Below are positions 1-12,600 of a stretch of 64,000 nt of DNA, one piece after another. Made by a program: the position numbers and the translations under genes. Origin of the DNA: Hoplostethus atlanticus (lineage: Eukaryota > Chordata > Actinopteri > Trachichthyiformes > Trachichthyidae). Location: NCBI GenBank assembly GCA_034670405.1, contig JAXDDX010000018.1:1612501-1676500 (forward strand), written 5' to 3'. Position 1 is the first letter of the stretch. Every line of letters starts with the position of its first letter. The notes under the pieces are model-generated. The model saw only the letters and a list, made by a program, of their open reading frames with translations. It ran no database searches and was not told the origin of the DNA.

Positions 1-33
1 ACAACACCGGCTCTACTGAACAGCCGTCCAGAG
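1..33 (+). CDS. Possible 3' end of an exon of an unidentified upstream gene
   Basis: The window opens with 33 bases followed at once by a strong splice donor (GAG then gtgagt). One frame is open and would end in phase 0. The piece is too short to identify, and it could equally be a non-coding exon or a chance donor. Confidence 0.28.
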
Positions 34-780
34 GTGAGTCACCAACTCTCCCAACTGTCGGGCTTTTATGCAACTAAGTGGGTTAAGGAGTTATGAGAGG
101 CAGGAGTGTCTCCTCTTCAGACCTGAGGCAGCTGTGAGTGATGCTACTAGTTACCCGTGACCTCACCTAGTTTCCCTCTCTGAGGAAATTGTTGCTGTCC
201 AAGGTGCTGAAGTCTCAGCCCATGTGAAGGGCCTTGTCAGCCTGGGTCCTCTGTAACATACACATACACACAGACCACATCTAGGCTTATATTTGTCACT
301 TTTACCTGATTTTTGACAAAACATCAGATTTCATGAGATGAAATGGCTGAAAATGGCTGTTACATGTCTCCATGTGGCTGTATGCAGACACTGTATAACA
401 ATGCCTGCATACCCCTTTCCCGCTCTCCACCTCCATCTCTTTACATTGCTTGTATGTGAATTGCGGCTAGATTGTGACCAGACTACATATTTTTCCAATC
501 ACAATGCAAACCTGACTACTTTTACATACATCAAGTCTCATACATTTTGTGTCAGAATGGAGACTGTGAGAGAAGGGAGACAATTGAGAACGCCTACTTA
601 CTGTTCTTTCCTTTTCAGTCTGTTCATGTAATTAACTATTAATTAACTACTATAACAGTTGTATGCCTTGTTATTTAATAATACCTTGCATTTGGCTACC
701 TAATAATAATAATACCTAATAATACCTTTGCATTGGCTGTTCTTGGAGTTGGCATGGATGGAGATATGGATTCAGAGTCA

Positions 781-1042
781 TCACAATGTAAGGGAAATTA
801 TGGATACAGCTTGGCTCATTTTTATGCAGGTCACCAGTCCATCACAGGGATAACATAGATAGACAAACACACTCACATTCACACCTATGGGCAATTTAGA
901 GTCTCCAATCCTGACTTGTACTGTGGGAGGACACCCATGTGTACACGGGGAGAAAATACAAACTCCACATAGAAAGGGCCGGGAATCGAAGCCACGTTCT
1001 CCTTGCTGTGAGGTGACAGTGCTAACCACTGATCCACCTACA
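781..1042 (-). repeat. tRNA-headed teleost SINE with LINE-type tail
   Basis: Read on the - strand, the segment starts near 1042 with a box-A-like TGGATCAGTGGTTAGCAC and a box-B-like GGCTTCGATTCC. It continues into the body found widely in fish genomes (hydroxyl-tRNA-like head, then GGAGTTTGTATTTTCTCC and CTAAATTGCCCATAGGTGTG) and ends in TGATGGACTGGTGACCTG. Family membership is from memory of common teleost repeats; no search was run. Confidence 0.72.
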
Positions 1043-2547
1043 AGAGTTGTTGTGAATGTAATAATAAATATGCCATATTTTGGCTAAAGGTCATTCTACA
1101 CGTTTTTATTGGGGTTAAGCTTGGCATACCACCTTGACTTGGCTCTGCAGGATTATTTATACATTAGCAGTAATTTTATAACATCATTCTCAGCGTGCTA
1201 ATAAACTATTACATAATGTGTTTAATATAATTTAAAAACAGGCCTAATACATATTACACCCTGATGATGGGTTCTCATTACATCACTTGTAGCCTGATTT
1301 TAGGCCCTGATTTTAGGTTTTGCTGGATTTCAAGATCGTCTTGATCTTTGCTGACTCAGCAGATTTTGAGGCGTCTGCACCAACAGTTGGCAAAGCTAAT
1401 CTTGTAGTGGGAGAGGACTTAAGGACTCTAGCCTCCTGATCAGGTTGCAGACCAGTTTGGCAGTGTTTCAAACCTATTTGATTTCCAAGACACAAATCTG
1501 GATGAACTCCTGTAGTGTGAGAAGATGGACAATCTTAATCACAAATCTCTGACAGATACTGGGAATAGCCAATGGGAGTTAAGTTTGCAATGGAAAAAAA
1601 CCCTTTTATGACCACTTTCACATTGAGCAATGTGTTCTTCAGAACATAGCACATGAACCACCTCTGTCTGAAGCATCAGACCGTGTTTGGCAAAATTGAT
1701 CCATTATTGGACACACAGCTAAGCTTGGTCATAGGTAGTAATACTTAATGCCTGTTATTGTTTTGGCCCTTTTCTGGCCCATACAGTAATTATAACACTT
1801 CCCCTTTCTTCCATAATTATTTTTGACACTGATCTGGGCTATAGCATTGCCCAATAATAATATTTAAGGCACAGGAGCTGGGAAAACAAAAACAACCGCG
1901 ACTGCAAATTGTCTGTCCTGTCGAATGTGCCTGTGGGGTTAGCAGAGATCAAATACATTTTGCACTCCAAAATATGTGTATATTGTTACCAAAATTGTAT
2001 ACGCATACCTGTTTTTAAATTGAAATACATTTTTTCAGTTATGTTACTTTTAACTTTTTAGTTAATAAATACTGTTACACACAGTTACACATAGCATATT
2101 TTAATAGGCATGGCTGGCTGAATCAATTTGTATGGATATATTGTATTGCATAAGATTCACATTTTTGGATATCCAAGGTTTGATACCATTGCTCAGTATT
2201 GGATTGGTGCATCCCTAATACATGTGACATCAAGAACAGCAACCATACTAATGCGATACAGAGCTGTGCCTTGCTGCGGCAGGTTTAGTATAAAGGAGAG
2301 CTGAGCGGCCAGAACCTCTGATGTGAGGAACTGTATAGTGGCCAAGCTCAGCCACTTAAGGCAGCAACTGAGGTCCTTGAAACAATAGTTCAAGGAGGCA
2401 TAAGAGGAAGCACACTGGCAGGGCTCCATGGCATGCTGAGATACAAGCTTATCATTGTTTGTAGGGCAGAATGGCATAGGAAGTGGGGAGAGAGAGGGCC
2501 AAGGAGTGACCTGCCTTTACTACAAACCATTCACCAGAGATTTGGGA

Positions 2548-3290
2548 AATATGTCTATTCTTCCTGACCTCAGTGCTGCATTTGACACAGTTGATCATGT
2601 GATTCTACTTGACAGGTTACACAACTGGATTGGCCTCTCTGGCTCGGTCCTGAACTGGCTCAGGTCCTTGGCTGGGACTACTATGTTGCATTAGGCTATT
2701 GCTTCTCAGAACGACAGGCCGTAACATACGGGGTTCAGTTTAGGTCCCCTTCTATTCAATTTGTACATGCTTCCACTTGCTGACATTATTGATTAATACA
2801 ATATCTCCTTTCATCAATATGCTGATGACGCACAGATATATATGTTGCTTGGGGCGGATGCCAAAAAATCAATTACCTCATTACTACAGTGTATCGATGA
2901 AATTACTCTGTGGATGTCTCAGAACTTCCTACAACTAAACAAAGACGAGACTGAAATTCTGGTTATTGGAAATGAAACACAGAGGCAGAATGTATTCATT
3001 CATTCATGTATTCATCTTGACTCTCTGTCTCTGAATCATCAAAACCATGTCAAGAATCTCTGAGTCAAATTGGATAGTGATCTCAGTCTTAAGCACCACA
3101 TCGGTAATATCTGTAAAACCGCATACTATCACCTGCGTAACATCTCCAAAGTGCGTGGGATGCTCTCCCCAGCTGACTGAGAGAAACTTGTCCATGCCTT
3201 TGTGTCATCAAGACTTGACTACTGTAACTCTCTCCTGTGTGGTCTACCAAAAAACTCCATAGAAGCTCTACAATTATTATTATTATTATT
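2548..3290 (+). mobile_element. Decayed L2/CR1-type LINE, reverse transcriptase fragment
   Basis: Several frames together spell reverse-transcriptase pieces: DLSAAFDTVDHVILLDRL near 2560, a GPLLFN-like piece near 2745, the catalytic YADD near 2820, then WMSQNFLQLNKDETE, and the distal [15 protein letters not shown] near 3210-3255. The pieces are broken by frameshifts and stops, and no endonuclease domain was seen, so the copy is a dead 5'-truncated insertion. Clade assignment (L2-like) is inference from motif spelling. An (ATT)n run closes the fragment. Confidence 0.8.
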
Positions 3291-3297
3291 ATTATTA
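3271..3297. repeat. (ATT)n microsatellite
   Basis: Nine uninterrupted ATT units at the 3' end of the LINE fragment. Confidence 0.9.
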
Positions 3298-3662
3298 GAA
3301 CCTTCATAGATAACCTGATACTGCTAACTTCATGTATCCTCAGTAGCTCCTCCAAGGACCTACTGAGAAGCTCATTACCTGTGCACGGATGTGCTTCAAG
3401 CCAGCACAATCCAGGTCCCTGGCACTGAAGAGGGGACATCATGTGTCTGACATGTTTCCTTTATTCCCTAGGTGGCACTTGTTGCCAATCACAAGAGGAA
3501 ACCTGTTAGAAGGATCACAGGAGGCAGGCATTAGCACTGAAATACAGGGTCTCGAGGGCAGTGAGTGAGGTCAGGCAGCCATGGAAGGAAAAAACTACAT
3601 AAAAAGGGGAATGGAAATCTTTTGGAACAGCCGAGAAACTAGAGAAAATGACGGTTATTATC

Positions 3663-3686
3663 TATATATATATATATATATATATA
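3663..3686. repeat. (TA)n microsatellite
   Basis: Pure alternating TA run in non-coding DNA. Confidence 0.9.
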
Positions 3687-6179
3687 GAGTTTTAGTTTAG
3701 GGTTATACCTCCAAAATGTCTTTCTAACAAAAAATGTCTATCTGGTGTATCTGCATATATCGTAGTGCAAAAAAACAGAGAATGGGCTGGCTGGTGGGAA
3801 GTAGGGATGTGTCTGAATAACCAAATATTCAAAGGATCCTGAAAGAATCTGTTTTAATTGGAATGCTAGCAAAAATATGAAAGACACTATTTACAGGGAA
3901 CCAAAAAAGGGGAATGAATGTTGTAAATGCAGGGCAGAGGTGTTCTGGTACCCCTGCTGTGCTTGCACTGAATGTATTGTTATGTTACGTCTTACAGCTT
4001 TTCACTTCCTACTGTTGGTTATTGTTATTTTTATTGCATGTGTTTGAAGGGGGTAAAGAATAGTTAAATCTCAGAAGTAGACATCCCTAGTGGAAAGGTT
4101 TAAAATGCAGAACCAACTGGTACTGATGGTGAAGGCCAACTCAAGCCTTGCTCCATAATGCGAAATTAGCTCCATTTGTCTTATGAGGAAACTCCTCTTC
4201 AGGTTTTTTGATGCAGTAACCTGTATCGTCAAAGCAAAATAAATTCTGTCAAACAGAAATACACACAGGGCAATCATCAGTAGTAGTCAGTGGCAAGCCT
4301 TCTCAACCATTGTCTATATTCCCAAGCTCACATGACGATTGGCCTTTGTCACAAGACCAATAAGGAAATGGTGCTATCCAACCTAATCAACCAGCCTTAG
4401 AAAGAAAGGAATGTGTTTCACTTACTTGAAAACATAGTAGGAGCTACAAAACAACCTTGTAACACACGCTGCTAGGGAAAGACATAGGGGGTGCTTCCTC
4501 CAAATATCACATAACACTATCACACATCAAAGAGACTGAACACCAAATGAATGTTGGCTCACTAAAGTGGAAAGAGGTGCAAAATGTTCAAAGATGTGAA
4601 AAGTGTCAACAGCCTAAGGGCCTTATAGAGTCTCTTACTGGTGATACAAAAGTGTGCCAGAAGTGCTGAAGTTTTTATCGAAGCTCATGAAAGTAGCGCA
4701 GGAGAAGCAAATAATTACTAGATCATGTCGTAGAGCAGAAGGAATTCTAATTACTTTTCTAACCAGTCAATCAAATGCAAGTCAGTGATTCAGGCTATGT
4801 GCCTTCCGAAAGTAGAAGGAAAGATTTTCTTTAGTGTGATTAGTGCAAAGATTTACAAACAACTTAAAAAGGAACCGGCTAATTGACACATCAATGAATA
4901 TGGTGGGAGTACAGGGATTCACAGGGTGTTGAGAACACACAATAATGATATGATATATGATCATAATAAAGTCAAACAACAAAATTGAGATATCTCAGCT
5001 GCATTTGATTATTTTAAAGCAGCAAACATCACAAATAAAAGATTATTTCCAAGACAAACAAATATGCTTCACAAGAAAAGGATTTACCACAGTATGACAG
5101 TGACTGGAAATTGCTATCTTGGAAGAGTGTACATCATCCCTTTAACTAGGTGAACTCTGATATATGAAAGCAAAAGCTTTGATCCTAAAATCACTAACCT
5201 CAGGGCTCGATATCTGGGGTGTGCAACCTAGGTTGATCATGATGGCTTAAAGTTGATTTTGAAAAAAGCAAAGGAGGAAAGAATTTGTGATTGATACAGC
5301 ACAAAAATAATCTTTGAGAATTTTCTAGTATTGTAATTCAAGGTACATTTTGCTCCATTGTTTACAAACACAAGTACCAATGTTTGCAGCTGTCATAAGG
5401 GCCTTCTGCCAGTCACTCAAATAAAAGCTCCATCAATCAATTCAGGATTTCAAAAAGCTCTCCCAAGTTGACTTGCTGTGCAGCAGCTAGACTAACCTTT
5501 GTACTCAATTAACAACCGCTGATCTGGTATTTATAGTTGTTTTAGAGGCCAAGGTCTCATTATCTGTAAATAATGGCTTGTAATAAATACATTCACTGAA
5601 ATGCTCAGGGTTTACAGCCTATCGCGCATTGTAAAATATTTGACAGAAACAAAACATTTGGTTTGGCTAGCCCTTGAAATCGGCTATGGAGACTGCTGAC
5701 CCACATTTGAGATTTACTGTAAAAGGGAGGAAAGGGGAGGAGGAAGTAGTAAAAAGGAAGTAATAGGAAGTAGTGGGAAGTACACGGGGGGAAAAACGTC
5801 TTCATATCCTTGTTTTTGCTCGCAGTGATGGGTCACATTAACCTTCTCTGTACGGTGTGTGGCTGGTCTCTGCAGACACATCATCGGTAAGGACAGCCCT
5901 GGCAAATTGCATTTTTTTCCACCCTGTCAATCCCCTCTCGGGCGAGTTGACGGCGCCAGCCTCTTCTTCCTGGGTGGAGCTAGGTAAATGTCCACCTAAT
6001 AGATTAGGGCTACTTGCTGTGCTTCCATGGCCAAGTGGTATTAGGCTACACTTCAGACCGTACCATTCACAATTTTTCCAAGTAAACCAACGCCGTGATC
6101 CTTTCGCAAACCCATATGACAAATAAAGAAAACCCTTAGAGCCTCATAATGTTATTTAGTGGTGTGTTATTATGCATTA

Positions 6180-6646
6180 GGCACGCGTTAAAGATTACCA
6201 TCTGCCCCCCCCCTCCCTCTCCGTCACTACAGGTTACTCTCAGCTGTGTTGCTCAGCGGACTGCTTATGCTGTGGTTAGCTGAGTATTGAGCTACCAGCT
6301 GACCTACTTTCTCTGCTCTCAGCGACTCAGTCCTGTTTACAAGCCGCTGCCAACGGAGGATGTGGAGTGGAGTGCCTGGAAAACAGACGGACGGAGCCCG
6401 CAACCAGGGACGATTGCGAATGGAAATGTGGTCTTATGTTGATAAATAAGGACCGCCAGAGCCGCAGACAGCTCCTCTATTGATAACCGCACGCACATAT
6501 TACGCGTTGTTATGCAATTAAATGTTTTCTACTCGCGGCGAGTCAGGCGTTGGTAGTTGCGCGCGACGGCTATGCTGTAGTTAAAATGAGTAGGGTGACT
6601 AAAGTGAAGTGTGGATCTTTATTTCTGCTGAAGACTCGCTTTCAAG
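6180..6646 (+). promoter_or_regulatory. npas2: Putative promoter and first non-coding exon of the clock-type gene
   Basis: This is the most CpG- and GC-rich patch upstream of the clock-type gene, with GCGGCGAGTCAGGCG and GCGCGCGACGG near 6535-6570. It ends in a strong splice donor at 6646/6647 (TTTCAAG then gtacgt). CLOCK and NPAS2 genes usually have remote untranslated first exons, so this is a good candidate for the transcription start. No RNA evidence is available, and the 5' boundary is a guess. Confidence 0.45.
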
Positions 6647-9600
6647 GTACGTGTGAGGTTTAATTTTAGGCTTAGTTTCGTTTCACTGTAGCAGGCGAAC
6701 ACACACGATGTTGCCATGTCGCTGACACCCGTTTTGAATTCTTTGGTAACATCAAAGTTCATGGGCGGCCTCCTTCCAAATTACAGTAGAGGTGGCCTAC
6801 CGCATGATTAGTCTATTTCAAGAGCTAGTTAATCATTTTCTACAAGACCCAGGCTGTGTATGCAGGGCATTGTTGAATACAGGAGTCTATATTGCAGAAG
6901 GCTACATAGACCCAGGGCCCTTGAACGCTGTTTTCAGCCTATACTCTGCAAGTGCACGGTTGAAATAACCTATTTTCTTTCTTTGTACCACTGCTGATGA
7001 CATTCATGACAAACTCTGAAGAGATTGTTGTCATTGCCTTCCCGAGGTCGTCAGACTGCAAAATAAATGTCACAGGGAAAGAAATGTTTAATTTTTCAGA
7101 AGGCTTAAAGTCAGGTCAAGGCTGCCCTTACTCAACCTGGTTTAACCCTCAGGCATCATTATGGACATTTTTGTCCATTTGAGCAAATGCTTCCTCTTGA
7201 TCTGGCCATCATTTTGGCTGTGTTAGTGCATATGGCACAATTTTTTTGTAAGAAAGTCTCTCTCTTGACAAATTTTGGAATTCAAATTTAATTTTTCTAA
7301 TAGATCAATAGAACACTGTGAAAAAAATGTACTACCCTCTTAAGTCATTAAGGACAAAAATGTCCACTTCCAAAAAACTGCTATAAAAACTTTACAGATT
7401 AATATTTTTTTCTGCTTTTTTCTGCATAAATCTCTTAAACAACTTCAGCCCTGCTCAAAACTACCAAACATTCAATCATTTTGAGGATTTTAACCCTTTA
7501 AATGCCAGTTTGATTACTTGATGTCACTGTTGTTATTTATGAAAAAAACACAAAAATGTATGTTTTTTCCATACAAAAAATTTGCATCATGTAATCAAAC
7601 TGGCATTTAAAGGGTTAAAATCCTGATAATTATTCAATATTTGATAGTTTTGATCAGGACTGAAGTTGACTGAAGTTTTGACTTAACCCAAAAAAGCAGA
7701 AAAAAATATTATTTTTATAGCAGTTTTTGGAAGTGGACATTTTTGTCCTTAATGACTTAAGAGGGTAGTAAATTAAACTGATGCCTGAGGGTTAAGTCCA
7801 CTGGAGTTCACAAGTCCATACTAACCCACCATTTTCTGGTTAAGGTATTTTGGGCTGCTCAATTGAGTTTGACCTCCATTGGAAATTTGTGAAAATCAAA
7901 TCAAAGAATTTGATTCTTCTATAAAGATCCTCAGTTTGACCCTGGGATGAAGTGTGATAATTTATTTACTATGCATGTTGAACTTAGAGGTCATAGAGTG
8001 CATGAGGTGTTCCTCCCATTGATTTTCTTGTGTAGATGTAACCAATGGAAGTGTTTCCTTATCACATTAGGGTCCTACCCTGCATCCTAATGTAAACAAA
8101 CCACAGCACAAGAAATCAAAACATTAAATCAAAATCTTTTATTTTCAAATTGATCTACAGAGCTGTTGTACATGATTGTATGAGAACTAAAATAGGCTTT
8201 AAATACATTTTGAAGAAGTGAAATGTTTGTTTCTGTTTACAGTGTGCGTATATGCTTTGGGGTAAATTAAACATACCGGTGTTTTTAGTTATTAGGTGAT
8301 TTGAAAGGTGTGAACAGTTTATTTTCCATCTGCAAAGCCAAACCCTTAAAACTCTATCAATACTTTTGCAGGTATAGGTGTTGTATAGTGCATTTACCTA
8401 TTGGCCAGTTTTGCTCATATATACTGAGTTTGCTCCTATTTAAGAAGATATTTTAAGAATTACTGTTTGTAATGGAGAGATGTACTGTTATGACACTGCC
8501 ATAACAAAATTACACCTCAGATTTGAATATAGATTTTTTTTTTTTTTATGCAGTAGCTCAAATGAAGAGTTAGGACCAACAGATGAATGCTATGTAATAA
8601 CATGGACTTAGAATATATATGTATATATATGGTTATTTTTCTTACTTTCAAAGTTTATCCATAGTAAATAACTTATGGGGAAACTAAGCTAATGGGAATT
8701 TAAACAGTGAGGAATCCATGTCTGTATATGCACATTATTTAAGGATACTGTAGTTGTATACTTTTCTTTTCCCATATCAATAATACCAGATATGATTTCA
8801 TACCATATACAATCCAAAGTAAAGCAAGCAGACCTAGATGAATATTAAATATTGAGAAGCTTTAAACCATTTCAATTTGGTTGAAATGCTAAACTTGCCC
8901 AGGTCCAATGAGAGTGTTCTGAGCTGTCTGCTCTGAACAAGATCCAGGTAGAGGTGGTCAGGCAAGGTGGCTCCTAGATAAGCAGACAGTAGCAGCCAAT
9001 ACCCCTGACTCGAGGCTTGGATTAGCAAGTAGCTTAAACTCCTCTATCAGCACAAGAGCAGGAAAAAAAGATTTGAGCACTCTGTGTGGACTCTCATAGT
9101 CCTTTTGTTGAAGAATGTTGTTTGAGGCTTTCAATCAGCTTGCAGTTTGCTTTCATCCACTCATAACATAAAATACTAGACAGGCTATTACCTGAATCAT
9201 TCTCTTAATTTGTCAGAAGGCAAGAAACATCAGTATGCGCTTGAAAAACCTTGTGTAAAAGTCCTCTCTTTATGACATTAAAAGGGTTAGGGCTTTTTTT
9301 TCTACTATTTTTGAAGTCTGGCATTCAAGGGAATTGATTTTTCTGCTCCAGTCTGCTTACAGTTTATGGTTTATAGCTGTAGAAATGTTTTTTATGATCT
9401 GGTCAGTCAGATGGCCTAGCTCTTAAACTGAGATGTCTGTACTGGAATATCAAGGAATTTTATCTTTTAGAGTTTGGTTTAACGTGTCATACATCTATGC
9501 TCGTGGCTGTGGTATTGTGTGGTGATGCCATATTTGTGTTAGAGGGAGAGATTTAAATCATTAATCGTTATCACTTTTATTTAGTGATGATAATATATCG

Positions 9601-12600
9601 ATGGTATGGAAAAACATTGCTTCAATACTGTGTCTCACTCAGCACTATTTGCACTACATTGTACTATTTATTATTATAATGTGGTTGATTTAACATTATA
9701 CACTACATGTCACCCATACTGATCCCATTTCTGTTTTGACGATAAGGAACCCAAACCACTATCTTATTACGATGGAATTATGTTCTCAGTTAATACTATC
9801 ACATATCCATGAGTTCACATATGGTATTTTGGGATGCTATTTCATTCTATGACTAAAGGTTGTGAGCTGTAGGATAAATCATAGTCATGATAGCACTTGG
9901 CAGATAAACCACACAGTTCTAGTCCAGTGTTATACAAATAAGCGTAACAGATTTTCCCATGTATTGTTGCTAAGAATAGGCTTTGGACTTGATGTAGATT
10001 AAAGATAAACTGCAACGTTGTATGAGTTTACCCTGTAAACATTGTCTATACCAATACAATGATAGGCATTATTAGGCAAAACGCATAGCTAGACTTTGCT
10101 CTCATCTACAGCACTGCTTTGAAAAGAATGAGAGATTGTAAGGTGGATGATGATGGCTTAAGCTATTCCTATATTTGATGATTATTTGATGACACTGCCA
10201 CAAAAAAATGCATTTCAGGTTTGAATGTATCACTCAATATAGACATGCTATAAGTCAAATGAAGAATTGATAAGCAAAAATATGTGCATGACATGAGTAA
10301 CTGATTCCGAAAAGATTAAGATAGTTTTCTTGTTTAAAGCTATTCAGAGGGAAATGGAAGGAGAGCAGTTTGAATTTACTTTTGACTCATTGGTAAAATG
10401 TGAAACCACTAAAGACTGTCTCATACATGCATACAGTCGACTTCTCCCATCTCTGCTGCCCATGTCGCCCAATGCTGAGTATTATTTTACTAATGCCATC
10501 AAAAACAAATTGTTTGCGCAGTGTTTTTCCTGAGAGGCATAATCCCTCATTACGAAAAATGAATATCAAACATTACTTGTTTGCTTGTGCTTGTTGCCAT
10601 GTTAATCTGTTCATCTATTTTCTGACACCAGAAATAAATCTGCACCTATGCCCCCGCAAGGGAGCAGGAGTGGTGTCTGGAAGTGACAGGAGACACACAC
10701 TATTAGCATGTAAAAGTCACCGGTGTCTTTCTACGAGTGCAAGTTGGTGTTGGTAATGAAAATTATACCTTTAAATTAATTTAAAGGCATTTAACAGTTA
10801 AAGAAAATCAACACTGAATTCAAACTTTTAAATATGTTATCGCTCAGACAGCTCAGTGTATAATAGTGAACATTCACCACTATGTTACACAGTCAGAAAC
10901 CTATGCTCTTTCAAGGAAAACATCTTAATTCTTAAAATTAGTTTCCTTTTTGCAAGGCTATGTTACATGAGACAATCATTTACTGTCAGACAACAACAGA
11001 GATGTATCTCTATCCCTTTTACACTATGTTTACGTGCAGGGTTTGGTCATGAACTTGAACCTGAGTATACTGACTTCTCTGTCATGAATTTTAGAAGCCA
11101 GTTTATGGCTTGAACCCCCCCTAGGGCAAAAATGTAACTAGACTCTGGTGTTTTTTTTAGCTGTAAACCTTGCAAGGTGTGGTTTAACCTCAATACATTC
11201 AGTGAATGTGGGCTGATATGTGACGCTAAATATTACATGGTACAAAGCCCATATCAGTTTTTTCAATAGATATCCAGTGTTACCTTTGGCCTAAATGCAA
11301 AAAATTAATAATTATAATATTTGTGGAGAAGTTTGGTGTGCAGTGGTCCAAACTAAAAAGTTTGGGTTTCAATATTTCCTCAAAGGGTTTTAATGAAAGT
11401 TTGTGACACAAATTTGTGATGCAGAAATTTGGCGATAGAACCGTGGAATTAACCGTGGCTTGCAAGTTCTAGCTTGGGTCATTCCGGTAGTTGAAGGTAG
11501 TCTTCCTCAGTGGGAACTGGCTGATGGCTGATTCAACATGTAGCCATCGATGGTTAATCGTCAGAGGGATTTTGGTATTTCTAAGCATAGCTGTAGGGCT
11601 AGCAAACCAAATCTTCTCTTGTACAGAAAATTCCAGATGATACTGAGTTAACCTACATTTCCACTTATTTTCAGCCCAGATTTGCGCATAAATTGCCTAT
11701 TTCCTTTGAGCTTCTTTTCTCCACTGGCATTTTGCCTTGCCTGTAAACATTGATCTCAGGCAAAAATGTCACATTTACTAACTAATAATAGGCAGTTTGT
11801 TGTAAATCTAACCACTGTAATCTGTCCAAACAACATTGTTTGGCAATGAGTGTGTACAGTTTGTTTGTGTTTCTGAATCAACAATAGCATCTCCCTCAGC
11901 AGTAGTGTATGTTTCTTGCCACTTGCATTGCAGGTGATGTTAGAATCTTTTGAGCTACTGAGTTAAAACTTCAAAAGAGCAACTCATTGTGATGTTCCCC
12001 CCCCCCGTGGGGCTTTTGATTTGTAGCTGAAGTTGTATTTCTCAAGGAAAAACTTATTGACCAGTGAACATACATTTCTATTCATGTGTTATGATAGTTT
12101 CTACTTTCTACTTTACTAAGGACACATGATTTGACCATTAGTTTTTGCATGGCTGTTTCCTGTAATACTTGTGTGCTGTCAAAGTGTGTGAGTGTCAAAG
12201 CAAAGCTCAGTTGTACTTCAGGCTACAGTAGCATACATATGTTGAAGTCAACTTATGTCAAGATACAGGTGCCAAGCTTTAATATCTAAAATATAACCTG
12301 ATTTTAAGGTTATATTTAAAGACCCATTAAAACAGGATGTTCTTTCAATGCACTTGATGTATATTACACAGTTTTCTGAAGCACATTGAAGACATTTCAG
12401 CCAAAATGAAACAAAGGGGTCAAAAGCTGGATTTTACTGTCATTTGAGATTCATACTTTTACACAAATGTTTAGAATCACATTTCCAGATTTTCACTACA
12501 AACAAATGAATGGACTGAGACCGATCCTAATAAGTCCTATTTTATGCATTTTAAAATCATGTCAACACAACAAAATGGGAAAATGAAAACATTTTTGAGC

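Larger units (their letters stand above)
34..6180. other. Non-coding stretch upstream of the clock-type gene
   Basis: No conserved coding exon was recognised here. It holds a SINE copy (about 781-1042), a decayed LINE (about 2548-3290), an (ATT)n run at 3271-3297 and a (TA)n run at 3663-3686. The remainder is AT-rich sequence with short, unsupported open frames. Confidence 0.6.

Noticed and set aside
5838..6126. Pair of overlapping open frames near 5.9-6.1 kb on both strands
   Set aside because: There is no family resemblance and no splice partners. They probably reflect GC-richer sequence near the promoter.
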